This document shows positions 34,272-43,422 of a stretch of 64,000 nucleotides of DNA, piece after piece. This DNA is from Peribacillus deserti (GTDB lineage: Bacteria; Bacillota; Bacilli; Bacillales; DSM-1321). Position 1 is the first letter of the stretch, and every line of letters starts with the position of its first letter. A model generated the notes under the pieces. That model was not told where the DNA came from. It did no database searches and was given only the letters and a program-made list of their open reading frames with translations. The stretch covers positions 124,001 through 188,000 of the forward strand of contig NZ_JAFBFI010000004.1 of NCBI RefSeq assembly GCF_016909175.1. Reading direction: 5' to 3'. A program made the translations under genes and the position numbers.

Positions 34272-36920
34272 TTACATTTGCTTCAAATCATCGATGCGGC
34301 GGATCACCGCGTCACGTTTTTCGCTGTAATCTTTTTCTTTTGCTTTTTCTTCTTCGATTACTTTTTCCGGTGCTTTGGCAACAAAGCCCTGGTTGCTTAG
34401 CTTTTTCTGAACTCTCTCTACTTCTTTATTAAGCTTCTCGAGTTCTTTATTCAGACGTTGAATTTCTTCGTCGATATTAATTAAGCCCTGTAGAGGAAGA
34501 ATTAATTCCACTCCAGTTACAACAGCGGTCATTGCCTTTTCAGCAGGCTCAGCGTCTGTTGCGATTGTTAATTCTTCCGGGTTGCAGAATCTTTCAATAT
34601 AAGCAGCATTTTTATTTAGCGTTGAAGCGATGTTTTCATCCTTCGCTTTTAAAATAAGCTTAATTTTCTTGCTTAATGGTGTATTCACTTCTGCACGGAT
34701 ATTCCGGACAGAACGAATAATTTCAACTAACAGCTTCATTTCTTCAGCTGATTGTTCGTCCGTCAGCTCACCTTTAACCTCTGGCCATGCAGCCGTTGTG
34801 ATCGATTCACCAGAATGCGGAAGGTTCTGCCAAATCTCTTCTGTGATAAACGGCATAAATGGGTGCAAGAGACGCATTGTGTTATCCAGTACATAAGCAA
34901 GGATGGAACGGGTTGTTTTCTTAGCTGCTCCATCTTCACCGTAAAGCGGAAGCTTCGCCATTTCAATATACCAGTCACAGAAATCATCCCAAATGAAGGT
35001 ATACAACGCGCGGCCCACTTCACCGAACTCGTATTTATCAGCAAGCCTTGTTACCGTTTCAATCGTTTGATTCAAGCGGGTTAAAATCCATTTATCTGCA
35101 ACAGATTTTTCTCCTGTAAGATCAATCTCTTCATAGGTCAGGCCTTCCATATTCATTAAAGCAAAGCGGGAAGCATTCCAAATTTTATTGGCAAAGTTCC
35201 ATACAGCTTCTACTTTTTCAGTTGAGTAGCGGAGATCCTGGCCTGGCGAGCTTCCCGTTGTCAGGAAGTAGCGGAGTGAGTCGGCTCCGTATTGGTCGAT
35301 AACCTCCATTGGATCTACACCGTTTCCTAGTGACTTACTCATCTTGCGGCCGTCAGCTGCACGAACTAATCCATGAATCAGCACATCTTTGAATGGACGC
35401 TTCTCAGTAAACTCCAGCCCTTGGAATATCATACGGGAAACCCAGAAATAGATGATATCATAGCCAGTTACAAGAGCACTTGTCGGATAGTAGCGCTTAT
35501 AATCCGAAGCAGTTTCATCCGGCCAGCCCATTGTTGAAAATGGCCATAATGCTGAGCTGAACCATGTATCTAGAACATCCTTATCCTGCTCCCAGTTCTC
35601 GATATCTGCTGGAGGTTCGCTTTCAACCAGTATTTCACCGGTTTCCTTATGGTACCAGGCAGGGATGCGGTGGCCCCACCACAGCTGGCGGGAAATACAC
35701 CAATCACGGATGTTTTCCATCCATCTCATGTACGTATTTTCAAATCGGTCTGGAACGAAGTTTACTTTTTCGTCTTCTTTTTGCTGAAGTTCAATCGCTT
35801 TTTCAGCAAGAGGCTGCATTTTTACAAACCACTGTGTAGATAGATACGGCTCAACCACCGCATCGCTTCTCTCGGAGTGTCCTACAGAATGCATATGTTC
35901 TTCAATTTTGAAAAGAACACCCTGTTCCTGAAGATCCTTTGTAATCTGCTTTCTGCAATCAAACCGGTCCATACCTTCATATTTTCCGGCTTTTTCATTC
36001 ATGGTGCCGTCTTCATTCATAACCAGAATCCGTTCTAGATTATGCCGGTTTCCAATTTCAAAGTCGTTCGGATCATGTGCAGGTGTAATTTTAACCGCTC
36101 CAGAACCAAACTCCATATCTACATAATCATCGCCGACTATCGGTATCTCTCTGCCGGTGATCGGCAGGATAACCGTTCTCCCGATTAGATGCTTATAACG
36201 GTCATCTTCCGGATGTACAGCAACCGCCGTATCACCAAGCATCGTTTCCGGTCTTGTAGTCGCAACTTCAATGTGGCCGCTGCCATCGCTTAAAGGATAT
36301 TTCATGTGGTAAAAAGCACCCTGAACATCCTTATGGATTACTTCAATATCAGAAAGAGCCGTTTTTGTAGCCGGATCCCAGTTAATGATATATTCGCCTC
36401 TGTAAATGAGCCCTTTACGATAAAGACTTACAAATACTTCGCGAACGGCTTTAGAAAGTCCTTGATCAAGCGTAAATCGTTCTCGGGAATAATCTAATCC
36501 AAGACCAAGTTTAGCCCATTGCTTACGAATGTGATCTGCGTATTCTTCTTTCCATTTCCATGTTTCTTCAAGAAACTTTTCCCGCCCAAGATCATATCTG
36601 GTTGTTCCCTGCTCGCGGAGTTTTTGCTCAACCTTCGCCTGGGTAGCAATACCGGCGTGGTCCATTCCTGGGAGCCATAATACATCATAGCCCTGCATCC
36701 GCTTCATTCTTGTTAAAATATCCTGAAGAGTCGTGTCCCACGCATGACCTAAATGCAGCTTTCCTGTTACGTTCGGTGGCGGGATCACAATCGTATAAGG
36801 TTCTTTCGTTTCATCTGGCACAGCTTCAAAGAACTTGCCTTTTAGCCACCATTCATAGCGGCCTTTTTCAATAGACTGCGGATCGTACTTTGTAGGCATA
36901 GATAATTGATTTTCTTCCAA
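34272..36920 (-). CDS. valS: Valyl-tRNA synthetase
   Basis: Charges tRNA-Val. The 882 residues start [15 protein letters not shown]. Class I motifs are [16 protein letters not shown] (HIGH-type) and [10 protein letters not shown] (KMSKS-type); the CP1 editing domain lies between, and a C-terminal coiled coil (about 815-882) is present. TTG 36920 is used: AAGGAGG lies 8 nt upstream and the N-terminus matches other Bacillus ValS. Expression is controlled by a T-box leader. Confidence 0.97.
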   Translation of the reverse strand: MEENQLSMPTKYDPQSIEKGRYEWWLKGKFFEAVPDETKEPYTIVIPPPNVTGKLHLGHAWDTTLQDILTRMKRMQGYDVLWLPGMDHAGIATQAKVEQKLREQGTTRYDLGREKFLEETWKWKEEYADHIRKQWAKLGLGLDYSRERFTLDQGLSKAVREVFVSLYRKGLIYRGEYIINWDPATKTALSDIEVIHKDVQGAFYHMKYPLSDGSGHIEVATTRPETMLGDTAVAVHPEDDRYKHLIGRTVILPITGREIPIVGDDYVDMEFGSGAVKITPAHDPNDFEIGNRHNLERILVMNEDGTMNEKAGKYEGMDRFDCRKQITKDLQEQGVLFKIEEHMHSVGHSERSDAVVEPYLSTQWFVKMQPLAEKAIELQQKEDEKVNFVPDRFENTYMRWMENIRDWCISRQLWWGHRIPAWYHKETGEILVESEPPADIENWEQDKDVLDTWFSSALWPFSTMGWPDETASDYKRYYPTSALVTGYDIIYFWVSRMIFQGLEFTEKRPFKDVLIHGLVRAADGRKMSKSLGNGVDPMEVIDQYGADSLRYFLTTGSSPGQDLRYSTEKVEAVWNFANKIWNASRFALMNMEGLTYEEIDLTGEKSVADKWILTRLNQTIETVTRLADKYEFGEVGRALYTFIWDDFCDWYIEMAKLPLYGEDGAAKKTTRSILAYVLDNTMRLLHPFMPFITEEIWQNLPHSGESITTAAWPEVKGELTDEQSAEEMKLLVEIIRSVRNIRAEVNTPLSKKIKLILKAKDENIASTLNKNAAYIERFCNPEELTIATDAEPAEKAMTAVVTGVELILPLQGLINIDEEIQRLNKELEKLNKEVERVQKKLSNQGFVAKAPEKVIEEEKAKEKDYSEKRDAVIRRIDDLKQM

Positions 36921-36944
36921 AGTCTTTTCCTCCTTCGTATTACC

Positions 36945-37246
36945 TTGTAATTTTACCCAAAATAAAAACTCCCTTCGCCTGAAAAGGACGAAAGGAGCTG
37001 ATTTCGCGGTACCACCTTTTTTCCGGATAGAAAAATACACCTTATCCGGCTCTTATAGTTATATAACGGCTCTCCACCGGTTTTCACTACTCTGACAAAG
37101 TACCAGGACTTGTCATTTGGCAAAAACAGCTCAAGGGTGACTTCCAGCGGGTACTTGCTTAAGAAACCTTTCAGCAGCTGGCTTCTCTCTCTAAAAGCAG
37201 TTATCCATGTACTTTTCCCTGTCTATGCTTTTTCTATTTTTAATTA
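36945..37246 (-). ncRNA. Valine T-box leader of valS
   Basis: The 300-nt leader has the conserved T-box AAGGTGGTACCGCG (about 37003-37016), preceded by stem I with a plausible valine specifier GUC (37139-37141, context GAAGUCACC). The terminator CTCCTTTCGTCC...GGCGAAGGGAG with a T-run (about 36957-37000) follows. Uncharged tRNA-Val would stabilise the antiterminator and let valS be read. With the promoter at 37253-37282 this explains most of the 555-bp gap before valS; 37283-37475 holds only the promoter of the small gene and nothing else recognised. Confidence 0.92.
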
Positions 37247-37252
37247 CTCTTT

Positions 37253-37282
37253 ATGTTACAAAAAAGGGATAGATATAGTCAA
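37253..37282 (-). promoter_or_regulatory. Sigma-A promoter of the valS leader
   Basis: On the minus strand TTGACT (37277-37282), 18 bp, TAACAT (37253-37258), placed just before stem I of the T-box. Confidence 0.65.
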
Positions 37283-37475
37283 TATTCTTTTCCGATATTT
37301 AATAAAATTATACGGGATTTTAAAAAAATGCTTGATTAAGTCTATTATATGGCGGACTGGAGTTCACGTTCTGGGAATCCGCACAATTATCGCCCTTTAG
37401 TCATAAAATAGGGCGAATTTTATATTTTATATAAAGCACCCATATTTATATGTCTCGATAAGGGAGGGTTCCTTT

Positions 37476-37667
37476 TTGAAAAGGAGATATAGCCCATATG
37501 CCTTGCCGCCCTGGCTTAGGACTTTGCGGGGAGGATGCAGTCAGTTAATTTTGCCTTTCAGTATTTTTCAGGGAATAAGGACTTTTCTTATCCCGACCAC
37601 CTTCGATGTTTTTTTTCTGGCCCTTTTAATACTCCTGGCCATTGCTTTGCGCCTAGAATGGATCTAG
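37476..37667 (+). CDS. Small conserved-type membrane protein
   Basis: A 63-residue protein of unknown function. It has a basic N-terminus (MKRRYSPYALPPWLRTLRGG) and two hydrophobic stretches (about 22-38 and 43-60). The TTG start has a strong GGGAGGG 8 nt upstream, which supports translation. It lies between the valS leader and ysxE, in the opposite direction to both, and ends before a hairpin at 37732-37759. Confidence 0.65.
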   Translation: MKRRYSPYALPPWLRTLRGGCSQLILPFSIFQGIRTFLIPTTFDVFFLALLILLAIALRLEWI

Positions 37668-37731
37668 CTTTAATGTTTTTGTTCCAGAGAGCAGCCTGCG
37701 GCCAGTACTGGCAGAAACAAAACACAAAAAT

Positions 37732-37759
37732 ATCCCGTACTTTTCTAAATGTACGGGAT
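37732..37759. terminator. Terminator between the small gene and ysxE
   Basis: ATCCCGTAC / GTACGGGAT with a 10-nt loop; T-rich tail on the minus side (ATTTTTGTG), so it mainly ends ysxE. Confidence 0.75.
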
Positions 37760-38809
37760 TCATGTTTCGGCCTGCTGGTTCTCGGCGGCTTTTTTTTGCT
37801 GTTCAATCTCCTCTATCCTCATAACTACATATTCAGTATTTTTCAGCTGCCAATAATTACTTTGCAAGACCTGCAGGTAATGGATTTCTTGTTTGCTTCC
37901 CTTTTTTTCATGAAAATGCTTAACTGATTGAATGATATGAACAGGATGAGACAGATAGGCCATGAAAAGTTCCATCTCTCCATCTCGAAACGAAAAATAT
38001 TTAAAATACGTATACAGCCATTCGATACAGTCTGAATTCATAACAGGGTACGTTTTTGAAGAGTTAACCACAAAAGGCAGCAGGTCAGCATGGGGAGGGG
38101 CTATCCTCGAATTTTCAAAGTTTATGAAATATCCATAACCACGGTCATCATAAATAAAATGTTTTGTGGAAACCTTTCCATGGGCAATTACGGTCCGCAC
38201 CTTTTCCAGTTCCTTTGTATTATTAAACCACTGTTCCAATTTTTTTATGGAAAAATCCAATGCTTGTAAAATATCAAAAAAATAAAGGCAGTACATAAGT
38301 TCAAAAGGTGACATATATGTTTTCCGCTCACAGGCTGTCAGAAATTCCTCCGCAAATTCCTTGTTCTTTTTCCACTCATCTATTGTTTGCTCATAATGAT
38401 CTTTTCGTTCATCCTTCTTTACTTCCATATCTTTTACCGAAAGAGAATGAAGCCTTGCCAGCTCCCGGAACATTTGTTTATGCTTTTCATTCCTTTCACT
38501 GTTTGCTTCATTTGGAAGCCAAGGCATTAAATAATACAGATTATTCTTATGCAGCACAGCATGTCTCCCATCACTGGATGGAAAGATGGGTACTATGCGG
38601 TTATAGCCCCGCTGGTATACCCGCTGCACATTTTTTATAAAATCCATTCCATGCTGCGGTGGTATGGTTTTCAGGGCAAATACTCCATTATTGGTATACA
38701 CCTTTAGGAGTCTGCCGAAATCTTCAGCATAGTGAACGGTTAAGTGATAATGACTCATGATTTCTTTTATTTCTTTATTTGAATTCTCGCTTATAGTCAC
38801 GAGATTCAC
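37760..38809 (-). CDS. ysxE: CotS-family spore coat-associated protein YsxE
   Basis: A kinase-fold protein of the CotS/YutH group, 349 residues. The N-lobe has VFALKTI, the middle has YYLMPWLP, and the pseudo-catalytic loop reads VIAHGKVSTKHFIYDD, where the usual HGD motif is HGK, so phosphotransfer activity is doubtful. In B. subtilis it is co-transcribed with spoVID, and it lies 194 bp downstream of spoVID here. The start is GTG 38809. The 38810-39003 gap has an inverted repeat CCTGCCC...GGGCAGG without a clear T-run. Confidence 0.85.
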   Translation of the reverse strand: MNLVTISENSNKEIKEIMSHYHLTVHYAEDFGRLLKVYTNNGVFALKTIPPQHGMDFIKNVQRVYQRGYNRIVPIFPSSDGRHAVLHKNNLYYLMPWLPNEANSERNEKHKQMFRELARLHSLSVKDMEVKKDERKDHYEQTIDEWKKNKEFAEEFLTACERKTYMSPFELMYCLYFFDILQALDFSIKKLEQWFNNTKELEKVRTVIAHGKVSTKHFIYDDRGYGYFINFENSRIAPPHADLLPFVVNSSKTYPVMNSDCIEWLYTYFKYFSFRDGEMELFMAYLSHPVHIIQSVKHFHEKKGSKQEIHYLQVLQSNYWQLKNTEYVVMRIEEIEQQKKAAENQQAET

Positions 38810-39003
38810 ACACCCTTCTTTATCACAACAAAAGCATCAGCGCTTATTTTTCTTTATGATCAAAGGTTTCGTCTGGCCTAATAAAGCTCTCAGAAGGTGA
38901 CATGCATGCGGGACACTCTAAAGCCAGTCTCCTGCCCTAAATTTCTTTAAAAGGAACAAAGGCAGGGCAGGGATTGTTCCTCTGCACCTGCCAGCTCTGT
39001 TCA

Positions 39004-40524
39004 TTATCTCTTTTGGGTTACTGGTTTTGACGGAATATACAGAACCTGGCCTTCCGAAATTTCGCTGGCTGAGTCCAGCTCATTTAAGGCAAGAATCGCA
39101 TTTGCACTAATATCATAACGGCTTGCCAAGGAGTTCAGAGTATCTCCCTGCTGCACCAGACAAACCTTCACTCTTGTATGTCCCTGCTCCTCTTTCTTGC
39201 CTAAGAAATCGGTTAAGGAAACATGCTCCCTGCTGCCCTTAGATGCCTGGTTTTCATGTTCCTGTACTGCCTGTGAGCGCTCGCGAACTAATGGTGCCGG
39301 CTCAACCGATTCTTTTTTTAGTTTCGGAACAGATGAAACCTCCCCGGCATCATTCCCTTCTGTCCGTTCCTGCTGATAAAGGGCAGCAGGTTTCTGTGTG
39401 TCTTCTTCCTTTTGCTGTACCACTACCAGATCAGGCTGTTTATTAACTGGATATTCTCTATTTCGTTGTTCTTCAGATCCCTGTTTGAGATCGGATACTG
39501 CCCTCTGCACCGATGTGTCATTATGATGGTCAGCCTTTTCTTCCTCTATATATAGGACCGCCTGATCCGTTGTACGCTCATCCTGCTCTGGTGCCTCTTC
39601 TGTTGGAAGCTCACTCTGGCCTGGTGCCTCTTCTGCCAGCAATGCAGGCTGACTCAGTTCTATTTGTGATTCAGCCCTCTCTAGTGATTCTTCTGATCGC
39701 AGTTCAGTTTGTTCAGGCGCTTCTGCAGATCTTAGGAACTCAGATCCCGAAGCCTCCTCTGTCTGAAGTTCAGCGGCCTCTGGTACCGTATCCGTATGGA
39801 AAACAGTTGTTCCATGTAATTGTGCCTCTGGCTCCGCTTGTTCCTCCCGTTCAAATAAAGGGGATAAGGGTTCAGGCGAAGCTTCTTCCTCTGGAATTTT
39901 CTTTGCTTCCGCTTCAAAAGGAATAAACAATTCTCTGTCCGGAGGAGCAAAAATGGAAGATTCATAGTAATATGGACTGCTATGGCTTTCGGCTTCGGCT
40001 TCGGCGATTTCAGAGGGTGCTGAACGATATAAGAGCCCGGCTTCCTCTTCCCTGAACAATTCCGGCTGTGGCTCTGGTGCATTCTGCTGCTCTCCGTATA
40101 TTCCAGATATCATCAGCTCTGCACAAAGCGTCAGACAGTTTCTTTCTGGCATTGAATAATCAAAGGAAGAGATGGCAACCGATACATCCTCGAGCGAAGA
40201 TATTCGATTCGCTGGAATGGTTATATCTACAGGAAAACTATGCTGAAATTCAAACAACCCATTTTCTCTTTCCTCAAAGGACCGAATCGTCTTAGGGGAG
40301 ACAAAAGAAAAACTTTCATCTTCTTCCCGAATGCTTGATTGTTCCCTTTTATATTCACCCGCTAAAAATAACTCCCCTTTTATAACTACATATTGGTCCA
40401 TATCCTGAACGGTTACATTCGGATCTAAGGATAATGAATATAACTCTTCAACTTCCTGTCCCTTTTGAAACCATATGGATTCTTCCACTGAAAATCGCAA
40501 AAGTGAATTATGATCACTGGCCAT
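39004..40524 (-). CDS. spoVID: Spore coat/encasement morphogenetic protein SpoVID
   Basis: Organises coat encasement around the spore. The N-terminus (LLRFSVEESIWFQKGQEVEELYSLSLDP) is highly typical. A long acidic Glu/Ala/Pro-rich central region (about 165-400, with degenerate repeats such as EEAPGQSELPTEEAPEQDE) follows, and a LysM lies at the C-terminus (about 455-500: CLVQQGDTLNSLASRYDIS). ATG 40524 has GGGAGG at proper spacing. A sigma-E promoter lies upstream, as expected for a mother-cell gene. Confidence 0.93.
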   Translation of the reverse strand: MASDHNSLLRFSVEESIWFQKGQEVEELYSLSLDPNVTVQDMDQYVVIKGELFLAGEYKREQSSIREEDESFSFVSPKTIRSFEERENGLFEFQHSFPVDITIPANRISSLEDVSVAISSFDYSMPERNCLTLCAELMISGIYGEQQNAPEPQPELFREEEAGLLYRSAPSEIAEAEAESHSSPYYYESSIFAPPDRELFIPFEAEAKKIPEEEASPEPLSPLFEREEQAEPEAQLHGTTVFHTDTVPEAAELQTEEASGSEFLRSAEAPEQTELRSEESLERAESQIELSQPALLAEEAPGQSELPTEEAPEQDERTTDQAVLYIEEEKADHHNDTSVQRAVSDLKQGSEEQRNREYPVNKQPDLVVVQQKEEDTQKPAALYQQERTEGNDAGEVSSVPKLKKESVEPAPLVRERSQAVQEHENQASKGSREHVSLTDFLGKKEEQGHTRVKVCLVQQGDTLNSLASRYDISANAILALNELDSASEISEGQVLYIPSKPVTQKR

Positions 40525-40572
40525 CATCTTTCCTCCCTTCAAAATTACAAGGCTTGCATATATATCCCTACC

Positions 40573-40602
40573 AATTTATGAATTTAAAAGGATAAATATG
40601 AC
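40573..40602 (-). promoter_or_regulatory. Sigma-E promoter of spoVID
   Basis: On the minus strand GTCATATT (40595-40602), 14 bp, CATAAATT (40573-40580) fit the sigma-E consensus very well. The predicted start is about 40 nt before the spoVID start codon. Confidence 0.8.
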
Positions 40603-40799
40603 TCATCTGTATAATCTAAAAGGGAAAATCTTGATAAGATATTCTGACTTCTGGCCAAAAATCTTTCCCAGAGATTTGCAGAGGTACATTAGAAATTTTA
40701 TCATTCTGGCTTAGTCACGGTGTTATAAGCAGTCTCTAAGAAAGAGGGATGAAAAGATTCAAGATTAATTCAGAGGCACATTATAGAAACTGCCTTGGA

Positions 40800-41273
40800 T
40801 TATCTATTTACCTGAACTCCTGTACGCTTGCCATAGAACACATAATTTCCTCTATCTTCATCAATCTCCGTACAGACTAATTCCATTTCGTTAAATGTTC
40901 CCTTTTTCCCGATTTCTCTAGTGTATATAAAGTCGCTTTGAAGATATTTCAGTGCTTCAGTATGATAATTCAATTCAAGAACATCAAGAAGAGGCGAGTT
41001 ATCTTTACTAATAAACTCCCGAATTTCAATCGTTATTCCCCTATACATTTTTTCGTCTGGGTAAGGGTGGTTGCTTCCTTCTTTTTCTACGTAAAGAACA
41101 CAGTTTGCATGTGGCTCTACAGCAGAGGAAACCACTCTATAGACCTCTGCATTTTTTATGTAGTATTCACACGACATGCGGCATGCTAACTCTGCTGTAT
41201 CTAGATTTTGATATTGAAATAAAGCTGGATAGCCTTGAAAGTTATCATTCAGCCGATATTCTAAATTCTCCAT
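40800..41273 (-). CDS. Unknown protein (157 residues)
   Basis: Not recognised. A soluble-looking 157-residue protein, no signal peptide, no membrane segment, several cysteines (ELACRMSCEYY; ANCVLYVE) and mixed alpha/beta pattern. The start ATG 41273 has GGAAGTGAG upstream. It is divergent from the YgiB-like/amidoligase operon; co-function with that group is possible but based on position only. The C-terminal YVFYGKRTGVQVNR looks like an edge strand. Confidence 0.7.
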   Translation of the reverse strand: MENLEYRLNDNFQGYPALFQYQNLDTAELACRMSCEYYIKNAEVYRVVSSAVEPHANCVLYVEKEGSNHPYPDEKMYRGITIEIREFISKDNSPLLDVLELNYHTEALKYLQSDFIYTREIGKKGTFNEMELVCTEIDEDRGNYVFYGKRTGVQVNR

Positions 41274-41381
41274 GTTTTTTTCTCACTTCCTTTTGTAAAA
41301 ATTGTATGCCATAGTTAAAATAACTAATTTATTTCTTATTTAAGAAATATAATAAATGTAATCTTCATTGGAGGGAAGTCT

Positions 41382-41720
41382 ATGGCTCAAAACAATAAAA
41401 CCGAAAAACTGGTAAAAGGGCTGTTTGCTGGTTTGCTTGGAACGGCTATGACGGGCTGCTCTTCCGATCCAGCTGACCGTCCGCCAAAACCGGATACAGA
41501 AGAATGCTCTGATTGGGATTGGGACAGTGAGGAAGGTGTTTATTCATGTGATGAACGCAACTCCCATTATTATGGACATTATTGGTATGGCGGATTCTTC
41601 TATGCATCCAGAAGTGCGCTCCATTCCAGCTCTGCCTATAACAAATACAAATCTGGGCCGTCCTTTAAAGGCGGAAGCACCGGTTTTGGCAGCGGCAGAA
41701 AAGGCGGCTTTGGAGGATAG
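41382..41720 (+). CDS. YgiB/DUF1190-like small lipoprotein
   Basis: A 112-residue exported protein. The N-terminus has a basic stretch, a hydrophobic helix and lipobox-like AMTGC at about 22-26; then an acidic Cys/Trp-rich part (EECSDWDWDSEEGVYSCDE), a Tyr/Gly/Ser-rich tail and the end GFGSGRKGGFGG. The composition and position directly before a glutathionylspermidine-synthase-like gene resemble ygiB-ygiC and yjfM-yjfC of E. coli. GGAGGGAAG lies before ATG 41382. Only 3 nt separate it from the next gene. Confidence 0.65.
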   Translation: MAQNNKTEKLVKGLFAGLLGTAMTGCSSDPADRPPKPDTEECSDWDWDSEEGVYSCDERNSHYYGHYWYGGFFYASRSALHSSSAYNKYKSGPSFKGGSTGFGSGRKGGFGG

Positions 41721-41723
41721 TAC

Positions 41724-42971
41724 ATGGATAATGTGGAAAAATACCGCTTAAAACGCAGCCAATTTTACAATAATATGGATGATTTCTGGCCTGATTTATA
41801 TGAAAAGGAATATAGCCTGTACGGTACATATTCTATAGCTCATTCAGAAGTTCTTGAAATTAATCGGATAACAGCCAGAATTGGACAGATTTTTTCAAAA
41901 ATGGCGTCTAATCTGCGAGCTGCAGATGATGCAACTCTTCGGGCATTAGGAATCCCAGTAGAATCATTTTCAGTAATTAGAATGAACTCTATTGGAATAG
42001 ACAGCGTGATTGCCAGACTGGATTTAGTAAAAACTGCTGATGGCTATAAATTGCTGGAAATTAATAGTGATACGCCCACTTTTATTGTTGAATGCTTTAG
42101 AGTGAATCAATTAGTTTGTGATCATTTTAACTTGGAAAATCCTAATCAAAGTACCGAAGCCGATCTTGCCCAGGCTTTACGGAGAGGGATTATTGAAAGT
42201 GCTAAAAGTATAGGTTCCAAATACCCGCATGTCGTTTTTACAGCACATGCCGAAAATATAGAAGACTGGAACACCGTTTCCTATCTTAAGGAGATTTCTC
42301 AATTTCAATCGTCTTTATGTTCTTTAGACAAACTAGTAATAAGCGAGGACGGCTTATATGATGATACAGGCAGCAGAATTGATGTCTTATACAGACAAAC
42401 CTATCCACTTGAGCATTTAGTTCAGGATATCGACCCTGAAAGCGGTGGAAATATTGGGATAGAACTCCTTAATCTTGTTAAAAACAAGAAGCTGGCCATT
42501 ATTAATCCTCCATCTGCCTTTTTATTACAATCAAAGGCTCTGCAAGCATTAATATGGGGCATCTATGAAAGTGAAGCTGGTACGAAAATCTTCACTACAG
42601 AAGAATTAGCCTGGATAGGTTCGTACATGCTTCCCACCTATTTAGAGGCTGATCCCTTCTTAAACGGCAGAGCTTATATACGAAAGCCAAGTTTTGGGAG
42701 AGAAGGCGACACGATCGAAATATTCGATAAACACGGAACCTCACAATATAAAGAAGCGCTGCAGACCTATGATATGGAGCTCCCTGTTTACCAGGAACTA
42801 GCTGATCTGCCCCAGGCTGAAATTATGACAGAACAGGGCCGCGAGAAGCTGCAATTATTAATAGGAAGCTTTCTTATCTGCGGAAGGGCCAGTGCAATTG
42901 GAATCCGGGCGGGCAAAGGCGTTATCAATAATGAATCCTATTTTTTGCCGGTAAGCTTAAAACATAAATAA
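41724..42971 (+). CDS. Glutathionylspermidine synthase-like ATP-grasp ligase (YgiC/YjfC type)
   Basis: A 415-residue ATP-grasp amide ligase. Family marks are YKLLEINSDTPTFIVECF (acidic substrate/ATP motif), the FLNGRAYIRKPSFGREGDTIEI phosphate loop, and SFLICGRASAIGIRAGKGVINNESYFLPV at the C-terminus. The amidase half of E. coli Gss is absent. Substrate unknown; homologues are thought to join a polyamine or peptide to a carboxylate. It lies between a lipoprotein and a DUF350 membrane protein, a known conserved context. Confidence 0.82.
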   Translation: MDNVEKYRLKRSQFYNNMDDFWPDLYEKEYSLYGTYSIAHSEVLEINRITARIGQIFSKMASNLRAADDATLRALGIPVESFSVIRMNSIGIDSVIARLDLVKTADGYKLLEINSDTPTFIVECFRVNQLVCDHFNLENPNQSTEADLAQALRRGIIESAKSIGSKYPHVVFTAHAENIEDWNTVSYLKEISQFQSSLCSLDKLVISEDGLYDDTGSRIDVLYRQTYPLEHLVQDIDPESGGNIGIELLNLVKNKKLAIINPPSAFLLQSKALQALIWGIYESEAGTKIFTTEELAWIGSYMLPTYLEADPFLNGRAYIRKPSFGREGDTIEIFDKHGTSQYKEALQTYDMELPVYQELADLPQAEIMTEQGREKLQLLIGSFLICGRASAIGIRAGKGVINNESYFLPVSLKHK

Positions 42972-42985
42972 AGGGGATCTCAGTC

Positions 42986-43381
42986 ATGGAACTAATTCTT
43001 AATTATTTAGCGTATTTTGGAATAGCCATAGTCCTGTTAGGAGCAGGTATCGTTTTATTTGAAATAACTACTAAAGTGAAGGAATTCGAATTAATTTCCA
43101 AAGGCAATAAAGCTGCAAGCTTAGTTCTGACAGGTAAGATTCTAGGGCTTTCTGTAGTTTTATATTCCTCTATTTCCAATTCAGTTTCCATCTATGATTT
43201 GATTCTATGGGGTGCTATAGCCATCATCACCCAAATCGCTGCCTATTATTTGGCTGAACTTCTCTTGCCAAAATTTAATATTCATAATGCGATCAATCAA
43301 GATAATCAGGCAGTCGGCCTTTTTTTGCTCGCTCTCTCGGTAGCAATAGGCTTGATTGTTGCTGGATGTTTAACCTACTAA
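42986..43381 (+). CDS. DUF350 (YjfL-type) membrane protein
   Basis: A 131-residue protein with four membrane helices (about 5-28, 45-66, 69-92 and 108-130), with the DUF350 pattern ELISKGNKAASLVLTGKILGLSVVL. It is 14 nt downstream of the ATP-grasp gene with GGGGATC as a ribosome site. DUF350 proteins go with YjfC-like ligases and ion channels in other bacteria; the biochemical role is not known. Confidence 0.82.
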   Translation: MELILNYLAYFGIAIVLLGAGIVLFEITTKVKEFELISKGNKAASLVLTGKILGLSVVLYSSISNSVSIYDLILWGAIAIITQIAAYYLAELLLPKFNIHNAINQDNQAVGLFLLALSVAIGLIVAGCLTY

Positions 43382-43383
43382 AG

Positions 43384-43409
43384 AAGATGGCTGACCAGCC
43401 ATCTTTTTT
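43384..43409. terminator. Terminator between DUF350 gene and potassium channel
   Basis: AGATGGCTG / CAGCCATCT with a 2-nt AC loop (probably opening to 4 or more) and T6 on the plus strand. Confidence 0.8.
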
Positions 43410-43422
43410 CAATAAGTGCAAG

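Noticed and set aside
34103-34432. 109-codon plus-strand frame over the valS 3' end
   Set aside because: Antisense to the conserved coiled coil of valS and crossing its terminator; no ribosome site.
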